Below are positions 35,497 to 43,918 of a stretch of 64,000 nt of DNA, one piece after another. The DNA lies in NCBI RefSeq assembly GCF_049319665.1, contig NZ_JBMOUD010000001.1, forward strand, positions 496,001 through 560,000, in the 5' to 3' direction. The position numbers and the translations under genes were made by a program. Under the pieces are notes generated by a model that was not told the origin of the DNA, made no database searches, and was given only the letters and a program-made list of their open reading frames with translations. Source of the stretch: JBMOUD01 sp049319665. Lineage in GTDB: Bacteria > Pseudomonadota > Gammaproteobacteria > Enterobacterales > Enterobacteriaceae. Position 1 is the first letter of the stretch; each line of letters begins with the position of its first letter.

Positions 35497-36102
35497 TTAA
35501 CCTTTGACCCAACCTTTGCGGATAGGCAGCGCAAAGCTCATACGATAGGCTTTATCTGTTATAGCACTGATTTTTTTACCAAATACGCTCCACACCAGTT
35601 GTGAGAACAAGCACGCCAACAATCCGACCAAGAACCCACCCAACATATCCAGCGGCCAGTGCACACCCACATAAATACGTGACCAAGCAATACCCAAGGC
35701 TACCACAAAGAGTACGGCACCTGACCACAGGCGATGCCAGCACAAGAAAGCAATGGCAAAGGTGAATATTGCTGTACCGTGATCGCTTGGGAACGAGTTA
35801 TCAGGCGCATGGTGCAAGAAGGTATAGCCAAAACCTTCAACAAACGGGCGAGCGTGAGGGAAGAACAGAGAAAGTATTTTTGATGTTGTCATGGCAGCGA
35901 CTAACGCGATGACCGTTTTTGAGACCAGCACGCGCTGCAAATTAATGTGCTGATGATGTCCCCAAAGCCATAAACCAATAATTAACGCAGGAACGATCAG
36001 AATCATATCATTGGCCAAAAACATCGCCAGCGCTAAGAGCGCTTTAGGCGATGCTGGCGTTGCATTGATCCAAGTAAAAAGCAGGTGGTTCAACTGTTCC
36101 AT
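35497..36102 (-). CDS. ybjG: Undecaprenyl-diphosphate phosphatase YbjG (PAP2 family)
   Basis: Membrane phosphatase that recycles undecaprenyl pyrophosphate for cell-wall synthesis. 201 residues with the three PAP2 motifs: FPHARPFVE, FPSDHGTAIF and SRIYVGVHWPLDMLGG. The C-terminus ALPIRKGWVKG is that of E. coli YbjG. Its upstream region contains a PmrA-like box (36295-36311), about 190 bp before the start. Confidence 0.94.
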   Translation of the reverse strand: MEQLNHLLFTWINATPASPKALLALAMFLANDMILIVPALIIGLWLWGHHQHINLQRVLVSKTVIALVAAMTTSKILSLFFPHARPFVEGFGYTFLHHAPDNSFPSDHGTAIFTFAIAFLCWHRLWSGAVLFVVALGIAWSRIYVGVHWPLDMLGGFLVGLLACLFSQLVWSVFGKKISAITDKAYRMSFALPIRKGWVKG

Positions 36103-36294
36103 AAACAGCCCTCATTAAAATTACACAGGTCAATAGCCGACCTAAAATCTATCTATAGATTACTGTTAATCATATAAAAACATGCTAAACGTTAGATTAT
36201 ACTGACCTCTACGTAAAGAGGGTTAACAACTAAAAATAGTTAGTCATTGAACCGCCGTATAGTTTCGTATAATTATTAAATTTATCCAGCTTTT

Positions 36295-36311
36295 CTTAAG
36301 AAAACCTTAAA
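36295..36311. promoter_or_regulatory. PmrA/BasR-like box between ybjG and a GNAT gene
   Basis: CTTAAG, 5 bases, CTTAAA, matching the PmrA (BasR) half-site spacing YTTAAK-N5-YTTAAK except for the last base. It lies 89 bp before the GNAT start at 36400 and about 193 bp before ybjG on the other strand, so either could be the target. Confidence 0.45.
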
Positions 36312-36399
36312 AAATCAGACTCGGCTTAGCTAATTTACATTCTATTTAAGAATAGGATTATTAGTGTTTTTCTCCCAAAGTTATTAATTGGAGTGAGTA

Positions 36400-36909
36400 A
36401 TGGATATTGCCTATGCTCTGCCCGAAGATATTGGCATTCTCAGCCTTTTGGGCCCTGAGACCTATCGTCAGCATTTTGGCAAACTGTGGAAAAATGAAGA
36501 TGAGTTACAGCAATTTCTAGATAATGATTTTGCGCTTGAGGTGCTGAGCAAGACACTCATTGATGAGGATATTTGTTGGCTATTAGCTCACGACAGGGGA
36601 GAGGCTGTCGGGTATGCCAAGATAGATTATCAACAGATTATGCCTAATAGCGCTGCTGTAGGTGCCAAACTGAGTAAATTATACTTGGTAGCAGCCGGCG
36701 GATCTCGGGGATGGGGACAGAGGATGATGACGCGCATTGTTGCAGAAGCAACTGCGCAAAAGCAGCCCTTTGTGTGGCTGGAAGTACTCGAAGAAAACGA
36801 ACGTGCAATTAAGTTTTATCAACGCAATGGTTTTCAAGTTGTCGAGAAGACGTTTTATCGTTCTGCTAGTCAAACAACCGCACTATTTATTATGCGCAGA
36901 TATATATAA
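36400..36909 (+). CDS. GNAT-family N-acetyltransferase
   Basis: 169 residues with a GNAT fold: KLSKLYLVAAGGSRGWGQRMM contains the acetyl-CoA pyrophosphate loop (normally Q/RxxGxG/A, here S-R-G-W-G-Q), then WLEVLEENERAIKFYQRNGFQ, the conserved NxxAxxFYxxxGF block. This layout resembles PaiA/RimI-like amine or peptide acetyltransferases, but the substrate cannot be told. GGAGTGAGTA precedes the ATG. It is single, divergent from ybjG. Confidence 0.85.
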   Translation: MDIAYALPEDIGILSLLGPETYRQHFGKLWKNEDELQQFLDNDFALEVLSKTLIDEDICWLLAHDRGEAVGYAKIDYQQIMPNSAAVGAKLSKLYLVAAGGSRGWGQRMMTRIVAEATAQKQPFVWLEVLEENERAIKFYQRNGFQVVEKTFYRSASQTTALFIMRRYI

Positions 36910-36974
36910 TTTAATGACAGATTGAAGGAACAATAAAATTCTCTTTAAGCAAAAAATTAAGAATAGGTAAATAT

Positions 36975-37018
36975 CCTGACGCATATATGCCGAAACATAT
37001 CTAGCGTCAGGTTTATTT
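36975..37018. terminator. Hairpin terminator between the GNAT gene and HAD gene
   Basis: CCTGACGC (36975-36982) pairs with GCGTCAGG (37004-37011), followed on the plus strand by TTTATTTTA. The inner ATAT/ATAT can extend the structure. It lies between two convergent genes. Confidence 0.7.
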
Positions 37019-37041
37019 TACTTTTTAATCTGACAATCTCG

Positions 37042-37752
37042 TCATGCTAAATTCAGCATCTTTTTTAAGATAGGTAGCAGTTCTTTTGGTTGCGATGCAC
37101 GATAGGCATTGTTGCCTACGGGTAATTGTCCTGGCCGATGAGTAAAGTAATCTGCCTGGATAAATCCATCAGACTGACCATTCATATAGACATGGCGGTC
37201 TGGATCGCCATCTCCAACCATAATGATCCCGCCATTCAACTGGCCACGTGCCCGCCATGCCCTGATCGTTTTAGTTTTGCCGTCGGTTTTCATCAAAGCA
37301 GAAGGACGCATGCAAAGTGCCCGGTTACCCAGCCAAATAAAACGGTTGGCCACGATATTCTCAGCATCGATACCCCAAGACATCGCTAATGGCCGCACCC
37401 ATTCAATATATGCGTTGGAGAGGATCCATGGCGTGATATTATTTTCCTTAAGCAAGCGGAAGACTTCTTTCATCTCTTCTGGTAAACGCCCCGTATTCGC
37501 ACGAACATAATTATTAATATGTGATTTGTGTATAGTGCGCATCAATGCAAGGATAGACGTAATATGCGCAGGGCGGACTTTACCTGATTCAGCGTTTATT
37601 TCTGCCAACTTGGCGCGAAATTGTCTTTCATGCTTGTGACCTGTCAATGCCAGATTGAGCACCTCAAGCGAGCTCTCTTCTGGCAGTAGCGTTAGGTCAA
37701 AATCAAACACGACATGACTGGGTTTAGGAAGTAATGAATTAACCAGCATCAC
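37042..37752 (-). CDS. HAD-superfamily phosphatase, SerB-like (HAD-IB)
   Basis: 236 residues with the four HAD motifs: VVFDFDLTLLPEES (nucleophile Asp), WILSNAYIEW (Ser), a conserved Lys region (MKTDGKTK) and IMVGDGDPDRH. The form resembles phosphoserine-phosphatase-type HAD-IB enzymes. Its start lies within the last codons of the preceding acyltransferase (14-base overlap), so the two are translationally coupled. HAD-IB domains fused to PlsC-type acyltransferases are known in other bacteria; here they are separate proteins. Substrate unknown. Confidence 0.82.
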   Translation of the reverse strand: MMLVNSLLPKPSHVVFDFDLTLLPEESSLEVLNLALTGHKHERQFRAKLAEINAESGKVRPAHITSILALMRTIHKSHINNYVRANTGRLPEEMKEVFRLLKENNITPWILSNAYIEWVRPLAMSWGIDAENIVANRFIWLGNRALCMRPSALMKTDGKTKTIRAWRARGQLNGGIIMVGDGDPDRHVYMNGQSDGFIQADYFTHRPGQLPVGNNAYRASQPKELLPILKKMLNLA

Positions 37753-38620
37753 TATTTCCTATTTGAGATTTGCGAAGACGTCGCCAGGCATGTTTATCCT
37801 CTTCAGTCCAATGAGTTGCAGGAATTTTGAGCTCATCGGCAATTGCCTGCTGTACCTGCTGGGCAAACTCAGTTTTAGACTGCCCGGCGCTTTGTTGCAT
37901 TGGTGACAAAAACGTTAATTTATACTTAACCCACGGCATCATCATCAAGCGCAAGAAGATGGCGCTACCAGATGAGAGAAGTGGGTGAGGGTTGAGTCCA
38001 AAAGGTAGCTCAACGCTCAACGCTAACGGAATAACTGGCATCTTGTAGCAAACAAATGCTGAGTGAAAATGAAACAGTCCTTGCCCATTGCCGATTGTTT
38101 TTTCTGGGGAAGTATACAGCGTTGTACCTGCTGGATTAGCACGCCATGCAGCAATTCTTCCTGCAAATTCACGACGCTCGGTCACTTTCAAGAATTGCCC
38201 CCCAGAGCACACTAGCGCCGCGTAATTACTAAATAAACTGAAAATATTAACCGTCTTAACGGTTGAGTTACCTACCAGCAAGACTGAATGAGGCAAGCCA
38301 AGCATATTAAAAGCATCATAAAGACTGATGTGATTGACACTCACTACACAGCCGTCAGTCAGACGATCAATTTCTACTGAGGACAGATTGCATTCCATCC
38401 TGTGCCCCATCAAGAACCGTAATAACTTAAGATGATAACGATTTCTGATGGCGTTGGAGAAAGGCAATGCCAGTAAAAAAAGGATAAAAAGACCAATAAT
38501 CCTGATGAAAACAAGAACAAAACCAATCGGATACCATAAAAGACGCCAAAGACTTTTATATTTCCATACTTTTTCATCACAAAGTGCTGATAATGGAATA
38601 TGGTCATTAATATTTTGCAT
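37739..38620 (-). CDS. PlsC-like glycerophospholipid acyltransferase family protein
   Basis: 293 residues. An N-terminal hydrophobic region (about 25-60, LVFIRIIGLFILFLLALPF) anchors it in the membrane. The HxxxxD acyltransferase motif is NHISLYD. Further blocks (LYTSPEKTIGNGQGLFHFHS, VIPLALSVELPFG) fit the usual later motifs loosely. It is the middle gene of a GNAT/acyltransferase/HAD cluster on the minus strand, 47 bp after the GNAT stop. Acylation of a lipid is likely; the acceptor is unknown. Confidence 0.75.
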   Translation of the reverse strand: MQNINDHIPLSALCDEKVWKYKSLWRLLWYPIGFVLVFIRIIGLFILFLLALPFSNAIRNRYHLKLLRFLMGHRMECNLSSVEIDRLTDGCVVSVNHISLYDAFNMLGLPHSVLLVGNSTVKTVNIFSLFSNYAALVCSGGQFLKVTERREFAGRIAAWRANPAGTTLYTSPEKTIGNGQGLFHFHSAFVCYKMPVIPLALSVELPFGLNPHPLLSSGSAIFLRLMMMPWVKYKLTFLSPMQQSAGQSKTEFAQQVQQAIADELKIPATHWTEEDKHAWRRLRKSQIGNSDAG

Positions 38621-38667
38621 TTTCCCTCTTATTCTCTGGGCAATTAAGATATTACAGTATTTTATTA

Positions 38668-39264
38668 TTAAGCAGCTTCTGCCTTGTTGCTCCTGTTCAT
38701 CCGAGATACCAGTCGTTCCATGTCTATGCGATTGAGGTTGTGAATACCTTTTTCGTAATAGGTTTCTCGCGTCATTTCGTAACGATTATAAATCCCTTGA
38801 GGCGTTTCAACCTGGAAGGGAGCAATACGCGCAATCCTATCAACGAGTTTAACCGCCAACTTGTTATTAACATCATTTACACAATACATTTGGTCAAAGC
38901 AAATTTTTTCGAAACCGTACTCAAGTGCCAGACAGCCAGAAATGTAAGGGTAAGGCGAACCCCAGTACTGACGTAAAAAGCGGATACCTAAATCAATGCC
39001 ATCGGCTTTTTCTGCATAGCCAACATAACCCATTAACGGCCCATTTGGTCCCTTGCTAACAGCCCATCGTGACCAGCCTCGAGCCTCTATTTCTTGGCGG
39101 AAGCGTTCAATCTCGATACTGGCGGTCGCTAGATTACGGGTTGAGCCATCACCGATAAACTTCATAACCTGCGGGTCTCCAACAAGTTCAGCGTATTTCT
39201 CTACATCATTTGGTTCCCAATCGCGCAGGCAAACATCACAAAAGCTGTGGAAGACTTTAGTCAT
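38668..39264 (-). CDS. RimJ/RimL-like GNAT acetyltransferase
   Basis: 198 residues with LRDWEPNDVEKYAELVGDPQVMKF at the start, the standard N-terminus of RimJ/RimL-type acetyltransferases (GNAT type 3), and LGIRFLRQYWGSPYPYISGCLALEYGF in the acetyl-CoA-binding region, where the usual GxG/A loop is altered. GGAG precedes the ATG. First gene of the GNAT-acyltransferase-HAD cluster. The extra 30 residues at the C-terminus (NLNRIDMERLVSRMNRSN) are uncommon for RimL. Substrate unknown. Confidence 0.8.
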   Translation of the reverse strand: MTKVFHSFCDVCLRDWEPNDVEKYAELVGDPQVMKFIGDGSTRNLATASIEIERFRQEIEARGWSRWAVSKGPNGPLMGYVGYAEKADGIDLGIRFLRQYWGSPYPYISGCLALEYGFEKICFDQMYCVNDVNNKLAVKLVDRIARIAPFQVETPQGIYNRYEMTRETYYEKGIHNLNRIDMERLVSRMNRSNKAEAA

Positions 39265-40286
39265 AAGATTACTCCAATTAATTCAAGATGACATGAGTAT
39301 CGAGATACCCGCAATTAAATGCATACCTAGAATTAATATAGCTGTTCAGGTAACAACGCAATTATGTTCTAGAGATAAAAGCCCCATGTTAGATACCGTT
39401 TTATTAGTTATTTTAAAAATTAAAAAAAAATTAAAGAAAATTTGATTTAAATTGTTTTTGGTTTTTAAGTTTATAAAAATCATTGAGTTATAATGATTTT
39501 TGTCTCATGGTGCTATCATGTGTTTTCTTTACAATTTGAGCGTTATGTTGATTAACGCTACGCAGTGCTATTGACAATAATTATGATGTTCGCTAGGTGA
39601 TTTAAACTTGCATACAAGTTTGGTTTTGTTGTTTATTTATTTGATTTTAATGATTTAATTTTCTATTTCTCAGCGGGTGTTATTGATGTTTTTTATATGG
39701 AAAAAAAACTAAAAATCACAAAATAAAAATGTAATAAAATGTAAATTGCGCTGTTTTTAACTAAAATCGCCTAGAGGATGAGATCCTTTTGAGGGAATTA
39801 CTTATATAGCTAATAAATGCATTTTATAAGATATTACTTAGAGTGATTAATGGCAGAGGTGAGATATTACTTAGAAATAACATATCTTATTTAAGATATT
39901 ACTTAGACAGGTGAAAGAGTTGAATGATTAATAATTTACTGCCGTCATTATGATCACGTAATAAAAAATAACGATTCAAAAAATAATTGTTTTTATATTA
40001 CAACGGCAAAAAAGCATCTTGCGTATAGATGAGTCAGGTACTGTTAGCAGCACAGAGAAAGTATGACGCTGAGTTGAATGGCGACACTATGCCACTCAGC
40101 ATAAAACGTAGTTCACCTAGCGATACCAGGTTAAAAGGATAGAGAATGTTTGCATGTGTTTTTAGTTCAAATTAATTGAATGATTTTTGCAAATCAATCC
40201 ACTATTCATCATCAATGTACAGCAGTATTCTCTTCTCATCGAAAGCAACCGGCTTTCAAAAACAAACAATGAGAAGGAATTTAATC
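39265..40286. other. 1-kb AT-rich intergenic region with periodic repeats
   Basis: No supported gene. The region is very AT-rich (especially about 39380-39760), and carries direct repeats at 39797-39907 (separate entry). It is bounded by the GNAT gene on the minus strand and the YhcN-type gene on the plus strand, and probably contains both promoters. Confidence 0.6.
39797..39907 (+). repeat. Direct repeats of AGATATTACTTAGA at about 32-bp spacing
   Basis: Perfect 14-base copies at 39829-39842, 39862-39875 and 39894-39907, with starts 33 and 32 bp apart, about three helical turns. A fourth partial copy, ATTACTTA at 39797-39804, lies 36 bp before the first equivalent octamer. An 8-bp inverted repeat, ATATCTTA/TAAGATAT, lies at 39882-39899. 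They look like an array of protein-binding sites. Confidence 0.75.
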
Positions 40287-40511
40287 ATGAAATCAATCAA
40301 AAAAATTGCTGCGATTATCGCTCTTACTACCGTTTCTTTTGGCAGTATGGCTGCTGAGATAGGTACAGTAACCGCAACTGGAGGCACGCTGTCTGGGCTG
40401 GAAGCACATTTAGCTGAGAAGGCAGCAGCAGCAGGTGCAACGTCCTACAAAATTATCGAAGCTAGCGGTAATAACCAATTACATGGTACCGCTATACTCT
40501 ATAAAGAATAA
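40287..40511 (+). CDS. Secreted small stress-type protein, YhcN/BhsA family (DUF1471)
   Basis: 74 residues. ATG 40287 with AAGGA upstream; a longer frame upstream lacks a ribosome-binding site. Signal peptide MKSIKKIAAIIALTTVSFGSMAA, cleaved before EIG. The mature part has the DUF1471 pattern: a short beta strand (GTVTATG), then LEAHLAEKAAAAGATSYKIIEASG and a final strand GTAILYK. Relatives (BhsA, McbA, YhcN) affect biofilm, acid, peroxide or copper responses; which applies here is unknown. Confidence 0.88.
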   Translation: MKSIKKIAAIIALTTVSFGSMAAEIGTVTATGGTLSGLEAHLAEKAAAAGATSYKIIEASGNNQLHGTAILYKE

Positions 40512-40520
40512 TAGCGAAGT

Positions 40521-40563
40521 AAATGCAAAAAGCAGGGGCTATGTGCCCCTGCTTTTTGCATTT
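40521..40563 (+). terminator. Terminator after the YhcN-type gene
   Basis: AAATGCAAAAAGCAGGGGC pairs perfectly with its complement (19 bp) around TATGT; the right arm contains the T-run. One of the longest perfect stems in the window. Confidence 0.9.
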
Positions 40564-40570
40564 ATAAAAC

Positions 40571-40614
40571 AAAAAACCCGTTAACCTTGAACCTAAACAG
40601 GCGGGGTTAACGGG
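40571..40614 (-). terminator. Terminator of ybjL
   Basis: On the minus strand CCCGTTAACC pairs with GGTTAACGGG across an 18-base loop and is followed by TTTTTTG. It is 130 bp past the ybjL stop. Confidence 0.8.
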
Positions 40615-40744
40615 CTCTCCAAAGTGGGGACTTTAAAGAAAAGCAGTGGCATAAATAAGACTAGACCACGGCGTAGAAGTTCGCTTAATTTTCAAACAAT
40701 TTAGTTAAGCCGTTGATTCACCACAGACGTAAATGCCTTATAGA

Positions 40745-42427
40745 TTAACTTCCCGGCCAGATAATAACCATTAGCGTACCGGCAAGCGTCAACAACACGT
40801 TGGCAATCGCATAAGTACCGGCATAGCCTAAAGCCGGGATACTGCTACGTGCGGTATCGCTGATGATTTCCATTGCAGGGGCGCAGGTTCGTGCTCCCAT
40901 GATGGCACCGAATAAAAGAGCTCGGTTCATACGTAGTACATAAGCGCCAAAGATAAAACAGATTACCACTGGCACCAGACTAACGATCAGTCCAGAAATC
41001 AGCATCTGGCCACCGATAGCGCCTAAACCGTGATTAATCCCTGCACCGGCGCTCAGTCCCACGCCAGCCATGAATACCATCAAACCAAACTCTTTAACCA
41101 TATTCAGCGCGCCCTGCGGAATGTAGCCAAAAGTAGGGTGGTTGGCACGTAAGAAGCCGAGCATGATGCCAGCAAATAATAAGCCCGCGGCATTACCAAT
41201 GCCGAAAGTGATGCTTTTAAACTGGAAGGTAATCAGACCGATCATCAGGCCGACGATAAAGAAGGCACAAAATGCGAGAAGGTCGGTCAATTGACTGTGG
41301 ATAGAAATAAAGCCAATTTTATCCGCGACGCTTTTCACTCGACGAGCATCCCCACTGACCTGCAAAACATCGCCTTTATTAAGCACGATACTATCGTCGA
41401 TAGGCATTTCGATTTGGCTGCGGATAACGCGATTCAGGAAACAACCGTGGTCGGTCAAATTAAGCTGGCTAAGGCGCTTGCCTACCGCGCTATTATTCTT
41501 GACTACGACTTCCTCGGTCACGATACGCATATCTAGCAGGTCACGGTCGAAGACTTCTTTGCCATTACGAAAACTAGGGTCGAGACGGGAATGCGCATCG
41601 GGATAACCTACCAGAGAGATTTCATCACCCGATTGTAATACGGCATCGCCATCGGGCGTTGCCAGAATGCCATTACGGCGGATACGTTCGATATAGCAGC
41701 CAGTCTGGCGATAGATGCCTAATTCACGCAAATTCTTACCATCAGCCCAAGCGACTAACTCCTGGCCAACGCGATAAGCACGAATAACGGGCAAATAGAC
41801 TTTTCGTTGGCTATCGGTATCCAAGCCACGCTCGCGTGCAATTTGCTGAGCGCTGGTAGGCAAATCCTGATGCTGCAACTTTGGTAAATAGCGAGCGCCA
41901 AAAATAAGGCTGACTAAGCCAATGAGATAGGTTAAAGCATAACCCAAGCTCAGATTATCAAGCGCAGGGGCGAGGGTGTTACTGCCTGCTAAGGTATTTC
42001 GTAATGTATCACCAGCGCCGACTAAAACTGGGGTTGATGTCATTGAGCCTGCTAGCATACCGGCGGTAAGACCAATGTCCCATCCCATAAAGCGACCTAA
42101 GCCAAATGCTAGTAGCATCGCAGAACCGACCATTACCAGCGCCAGCATGAGATAGTTTTTGCCATCGCGGAAAAAAATGGAGAAGAAATTGGGGCCGGCT
42201 TCAATACCCACACAAAAAATAAATAGCATGAAACCGAGATTTAATGCCTCGGTATTAATGCTGAAATGTTGCTGGCCGAGTAACAAGGAAACGACTAAAA
42301 CACCAATGGAATTACCTAATTGCACTGAGCCGAGACGCACTTTTCCGAGGCATAAACCTAAGGCTAGTACGACGAACAATAATAGGATGTAGCTGCTATT
42401 TAACAAATTTGCGACATTTATATTCAC
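40745..42427 (-). CDS. ybjL: AspT/YidE-family membrane transporter YbjL
   Basis: 560-residue inner-membrane protein (E. coli YbjL is 561). Two hydrophobic blocks, each with a conserved AspT/YidE half (GLMLFIFCVGIEAGPNFF; FGLMVFMAGVGLSAGAG), flank two TrkA-C type regulatory domains (about 200-370, with VVVKNNSAVGKRLSQL). The family includes aspartate:alanine antiporters; the substrate of YbjL is not established. Confidence 0.92.
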   Translation of the reverse strand: MNINVANLLNSSYILLLFVVLALGLCLGKVRLGSVQLGNSIGVLVVSLLLGQQHFSINTEALNLGFMLFIFCVGIEAGPNFFSIFFRDGKNYLMLALVMVGSAMLLAFGLGRFMGWDIGLTAGMLAGSMTSTPVLVGAGDTLRNTLAGSNTLAPALDNLSLGYALTYLIGLVSLIFGARYLPKLQHQDLPTSAQQIARERGLDTDSQRKVYLPVIRAYRVGQELVAWADGKNLRELGIYRQTGCYIERIRRNGILATPDGDAVLQSGDEISLVGYPDAHSRLDPSFRNGKEVFDRDLLDMRIVTEEVVVKNNSAVGKRLSQLNLTDHGCFLNRVIRSQIEMPIDDSIVLNKGDVLQVSGDARRVKSVADKIGFISIHSQLTDLLAFCAFFIVGLMIGLITFQFKSITFGIGNAAGLLFAGIMLGFLRANHPTFGYIPQGALNMVKEFGLMVFMAGVGLSAGAGINHGLGAIGGQMLISGLIVSLVPVVICFIFGAYVLRMNRALLFGAIMGARTCAPAMEIISDTARSSIPALGYAGTYAIANVLLTLAGTLMVIIWPGS

Positions 42428-42651
42428 GAGTATAACTTTTTGGTTACCAGCAATTTATTGAAATACAAGTCTGCAAGAGATAAATTCTATGGCGCTAGCC
42501 AAGTAGATCCTTTCACAGTATTTGCCTGTCGATGTTCACACGACATTATTCTAGTCCTTGCGCCAAAGAACGGCTAGGGGGAGTCAGGATAATTTCTTGC
42601 TTATTGGCAAGGCGTTACATCTACTGAGTCAGCCCGGGCGCAACGATGAGC

Positions 42652-42777
42652 ATATCCGTCATACTTCAAGTTTCAGGGATGTTCGTTATCTTTACTCGCC
42701 TTAGCCACATTGTTCACTTAGTGGCAGAGCAGGTCATCGATGACTACTTACCTGCATCTCGATATTTATTGGGTATA
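42652..42777 (-). repeat. Degenerate ERIC-like element
   Basis: Begins TATCCGTCATACTTCAAG and ends TTATTGGGTATA over about 126 bp, the ERIC length and termini, but the core is strongly diverged (TACTCGCC, GACTACTTACCTG). It fills part of the ybjL-ybjM gap (42428-42821), which shows no other feature. Confidence 0.55.
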
Positions 42778-42821
42778 AAGCGTAATGAGTTTGGCGTAAT
42801 TTCCCTCTAAGGAGAGAAGCA

Positions 42822-43199
42822 ATGAGCAGGCTTTCGCCTCTTAATACCATTATTGTGAGTTGTGTTTTATTTTTAATTGTATTCGTTTCGTTAAAAATAA
42901 GCTTCGGTAGTGTTAATGATGGTTTAATGTCCCGCGGTAATTACGGCATGTTGCTTTATTTATTACCTGGAATAATTACCTGTTTTATTAACCGCAGCCA
43001 GCATGTGCTATTTGTATTTTTAGGCATAATTGCCAGTATTCCATTTTGCTTATTTATCCATAATTTTTTAATTCCGCATCACAGTGAGCAATGGCAGGAA
43101 GCCGCTTATTTAATCAGCGCTATTTTTTGGGCAATGTTGGGAGTGATGCTAGTGCTGCTCTATCAGATTTGCAGTGAACACATTAAACGCAGTCACTGA
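42822..43199 (+). CDS. ybjM: Inner-membrane protein YbjM
   Basis: 125 residues, the E. coli length, with four predicted membrane segments. LLYLLPGIITCFINR and AAYLISAIFWAMLGVM follow the YbjM pattern. AAGGAGAGAAGCA gives a strong ribosome-binding site. Function unknown. Convergent with grxA, in the ybjL-ybjM-grxA order of E. coli. Confidence 0.87.
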   Translation: MSRLSPLNTIIVSCVLFLIVFVSLKISFGSVNDGLMSRGNYGMLLYLLPGIITCFINRSQHVLFVFLGIIASIPFCLFIHNFLIPHHSEQWQEAAYLISAIFWAMLGVMLVLLYQICSEHIKRSH

Positions 43200-43231
43200 T
43201 CGGTGGGGCAGTTAAGATGAGAAGGCAAAAG

Positions 43232-43254
43232 AAAAGGCGCATTAAGCGCCTTTT
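43232..43254. terminator. Bidirectional terminator between ybjM and grxA
   Basis: AAAAGGCGC, ATTAA, GCGCCTTTT plus an additional T: a 9-bp stem with A- and T-runs between convergent genes. Confidence 0.88.
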
Positions 43255-43269
43255 TGCTGTATGGAGATA

Positions 43270-43536
43270 TTAAGACTGGAACAGAGCCAAATGCTCTTTA
43301 GCATAAGCTTCAAAATCAGTGCAGCCACCGATGTGTTTCTGATCGAGGAAGATCTGTGGAACAGTCTCAACAGGTTTACCAACGGTTTTTTCCAGATCTT
43401 CTTTACTGATGCCTTCGGCATGGATGTCAACGTAACGGAAGTTGAAATCATCACGTTCTTCAGTCAGTTTTTCAGCCAACTCTTTTGCACGCACACAATA
43501 AGGACAGCCAGGACGCCCGAAAATTACTGCAAACAT
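43270..43536 (-). CDS. grxA: Glutaredoxin 1
   Basis: Glutathione-dependent disulfide reductase serving ribonucleotide reductase and other partners. 88 residues with active-site C11-P-Y-C14 (GRPGCPYCVRAKELAE), the cis-proline segment ETVPQIFLDQ, and the GGCTDFEAY glutathione-binding stretch. E. coli Grx1 is 85 residues. Divergent from nfsA across a 382-bp gap. Confidence 0.96.
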   Translation of the reverse strand: MFAVIFGRPGCPYCVRAKELAEKLTEERDDFNFRYVDIHAEGISKEDLEKTVGKPVETVPQIFLDQKHIGGCTDFEAYAKEHLALFQS

Positions 43537-43750
43537 GTAGACTCCTTGATTTTAAGCCTGATGAACAGGACGATAAAAGAATAAATTTAAGGACAAGCGT
43601 AGGGAGATTTATCGCCTTCAACACCCATCTCTTTCTATAGCTCGCTACTATGCCTGTAATAGCGGCGGTAAAAAAGAAGTTATTACCTGTCAGTTTGATG
43701 CCTTTTGCCTATCGACATGTACGGTAGGCTATCATTTACTAATGATCGGC

Positions 43751-43790
43751 GATTTTGTGCAGGCGTTTGCTTCGCCGATTGCACAAAATC
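43751..43790. repeat. Long inverted repeat between grxA and nfsA
   Basis: GATTTTGTGCAGGCG, loop TTTGCTT, CGCC, bulge GAT, TGCACAAAATC. This strong hairpin has no U-run. It lies in the divergent grxA-nfsA gap (43537-43918), which shows no gene. Confidence 0.75.
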
Positions 43791-43918
43791 TCTGCTAATA
43801 AAACAATCTTACGATTCCTAACGCGCTCGTGCTTGCAATCAATCTACTGAACCATAATGATTATCTTAGTTTTCCGTACGCTTCCATTGCGGATTTTGAT
43901 TTATCAAGGACCCATATT

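Noticed and set aside
39283..39320. Possible ERIC fragment (GTATCGAGATACCC)
   Set aside because: Match too short to distinguish from chance.
39053..39445. 130-codon plus-strand frame overlapping the GNAT gene
   Set aside because: Mostly antisense to a clear GNAT gene, with low-complexity lysine run at the end.
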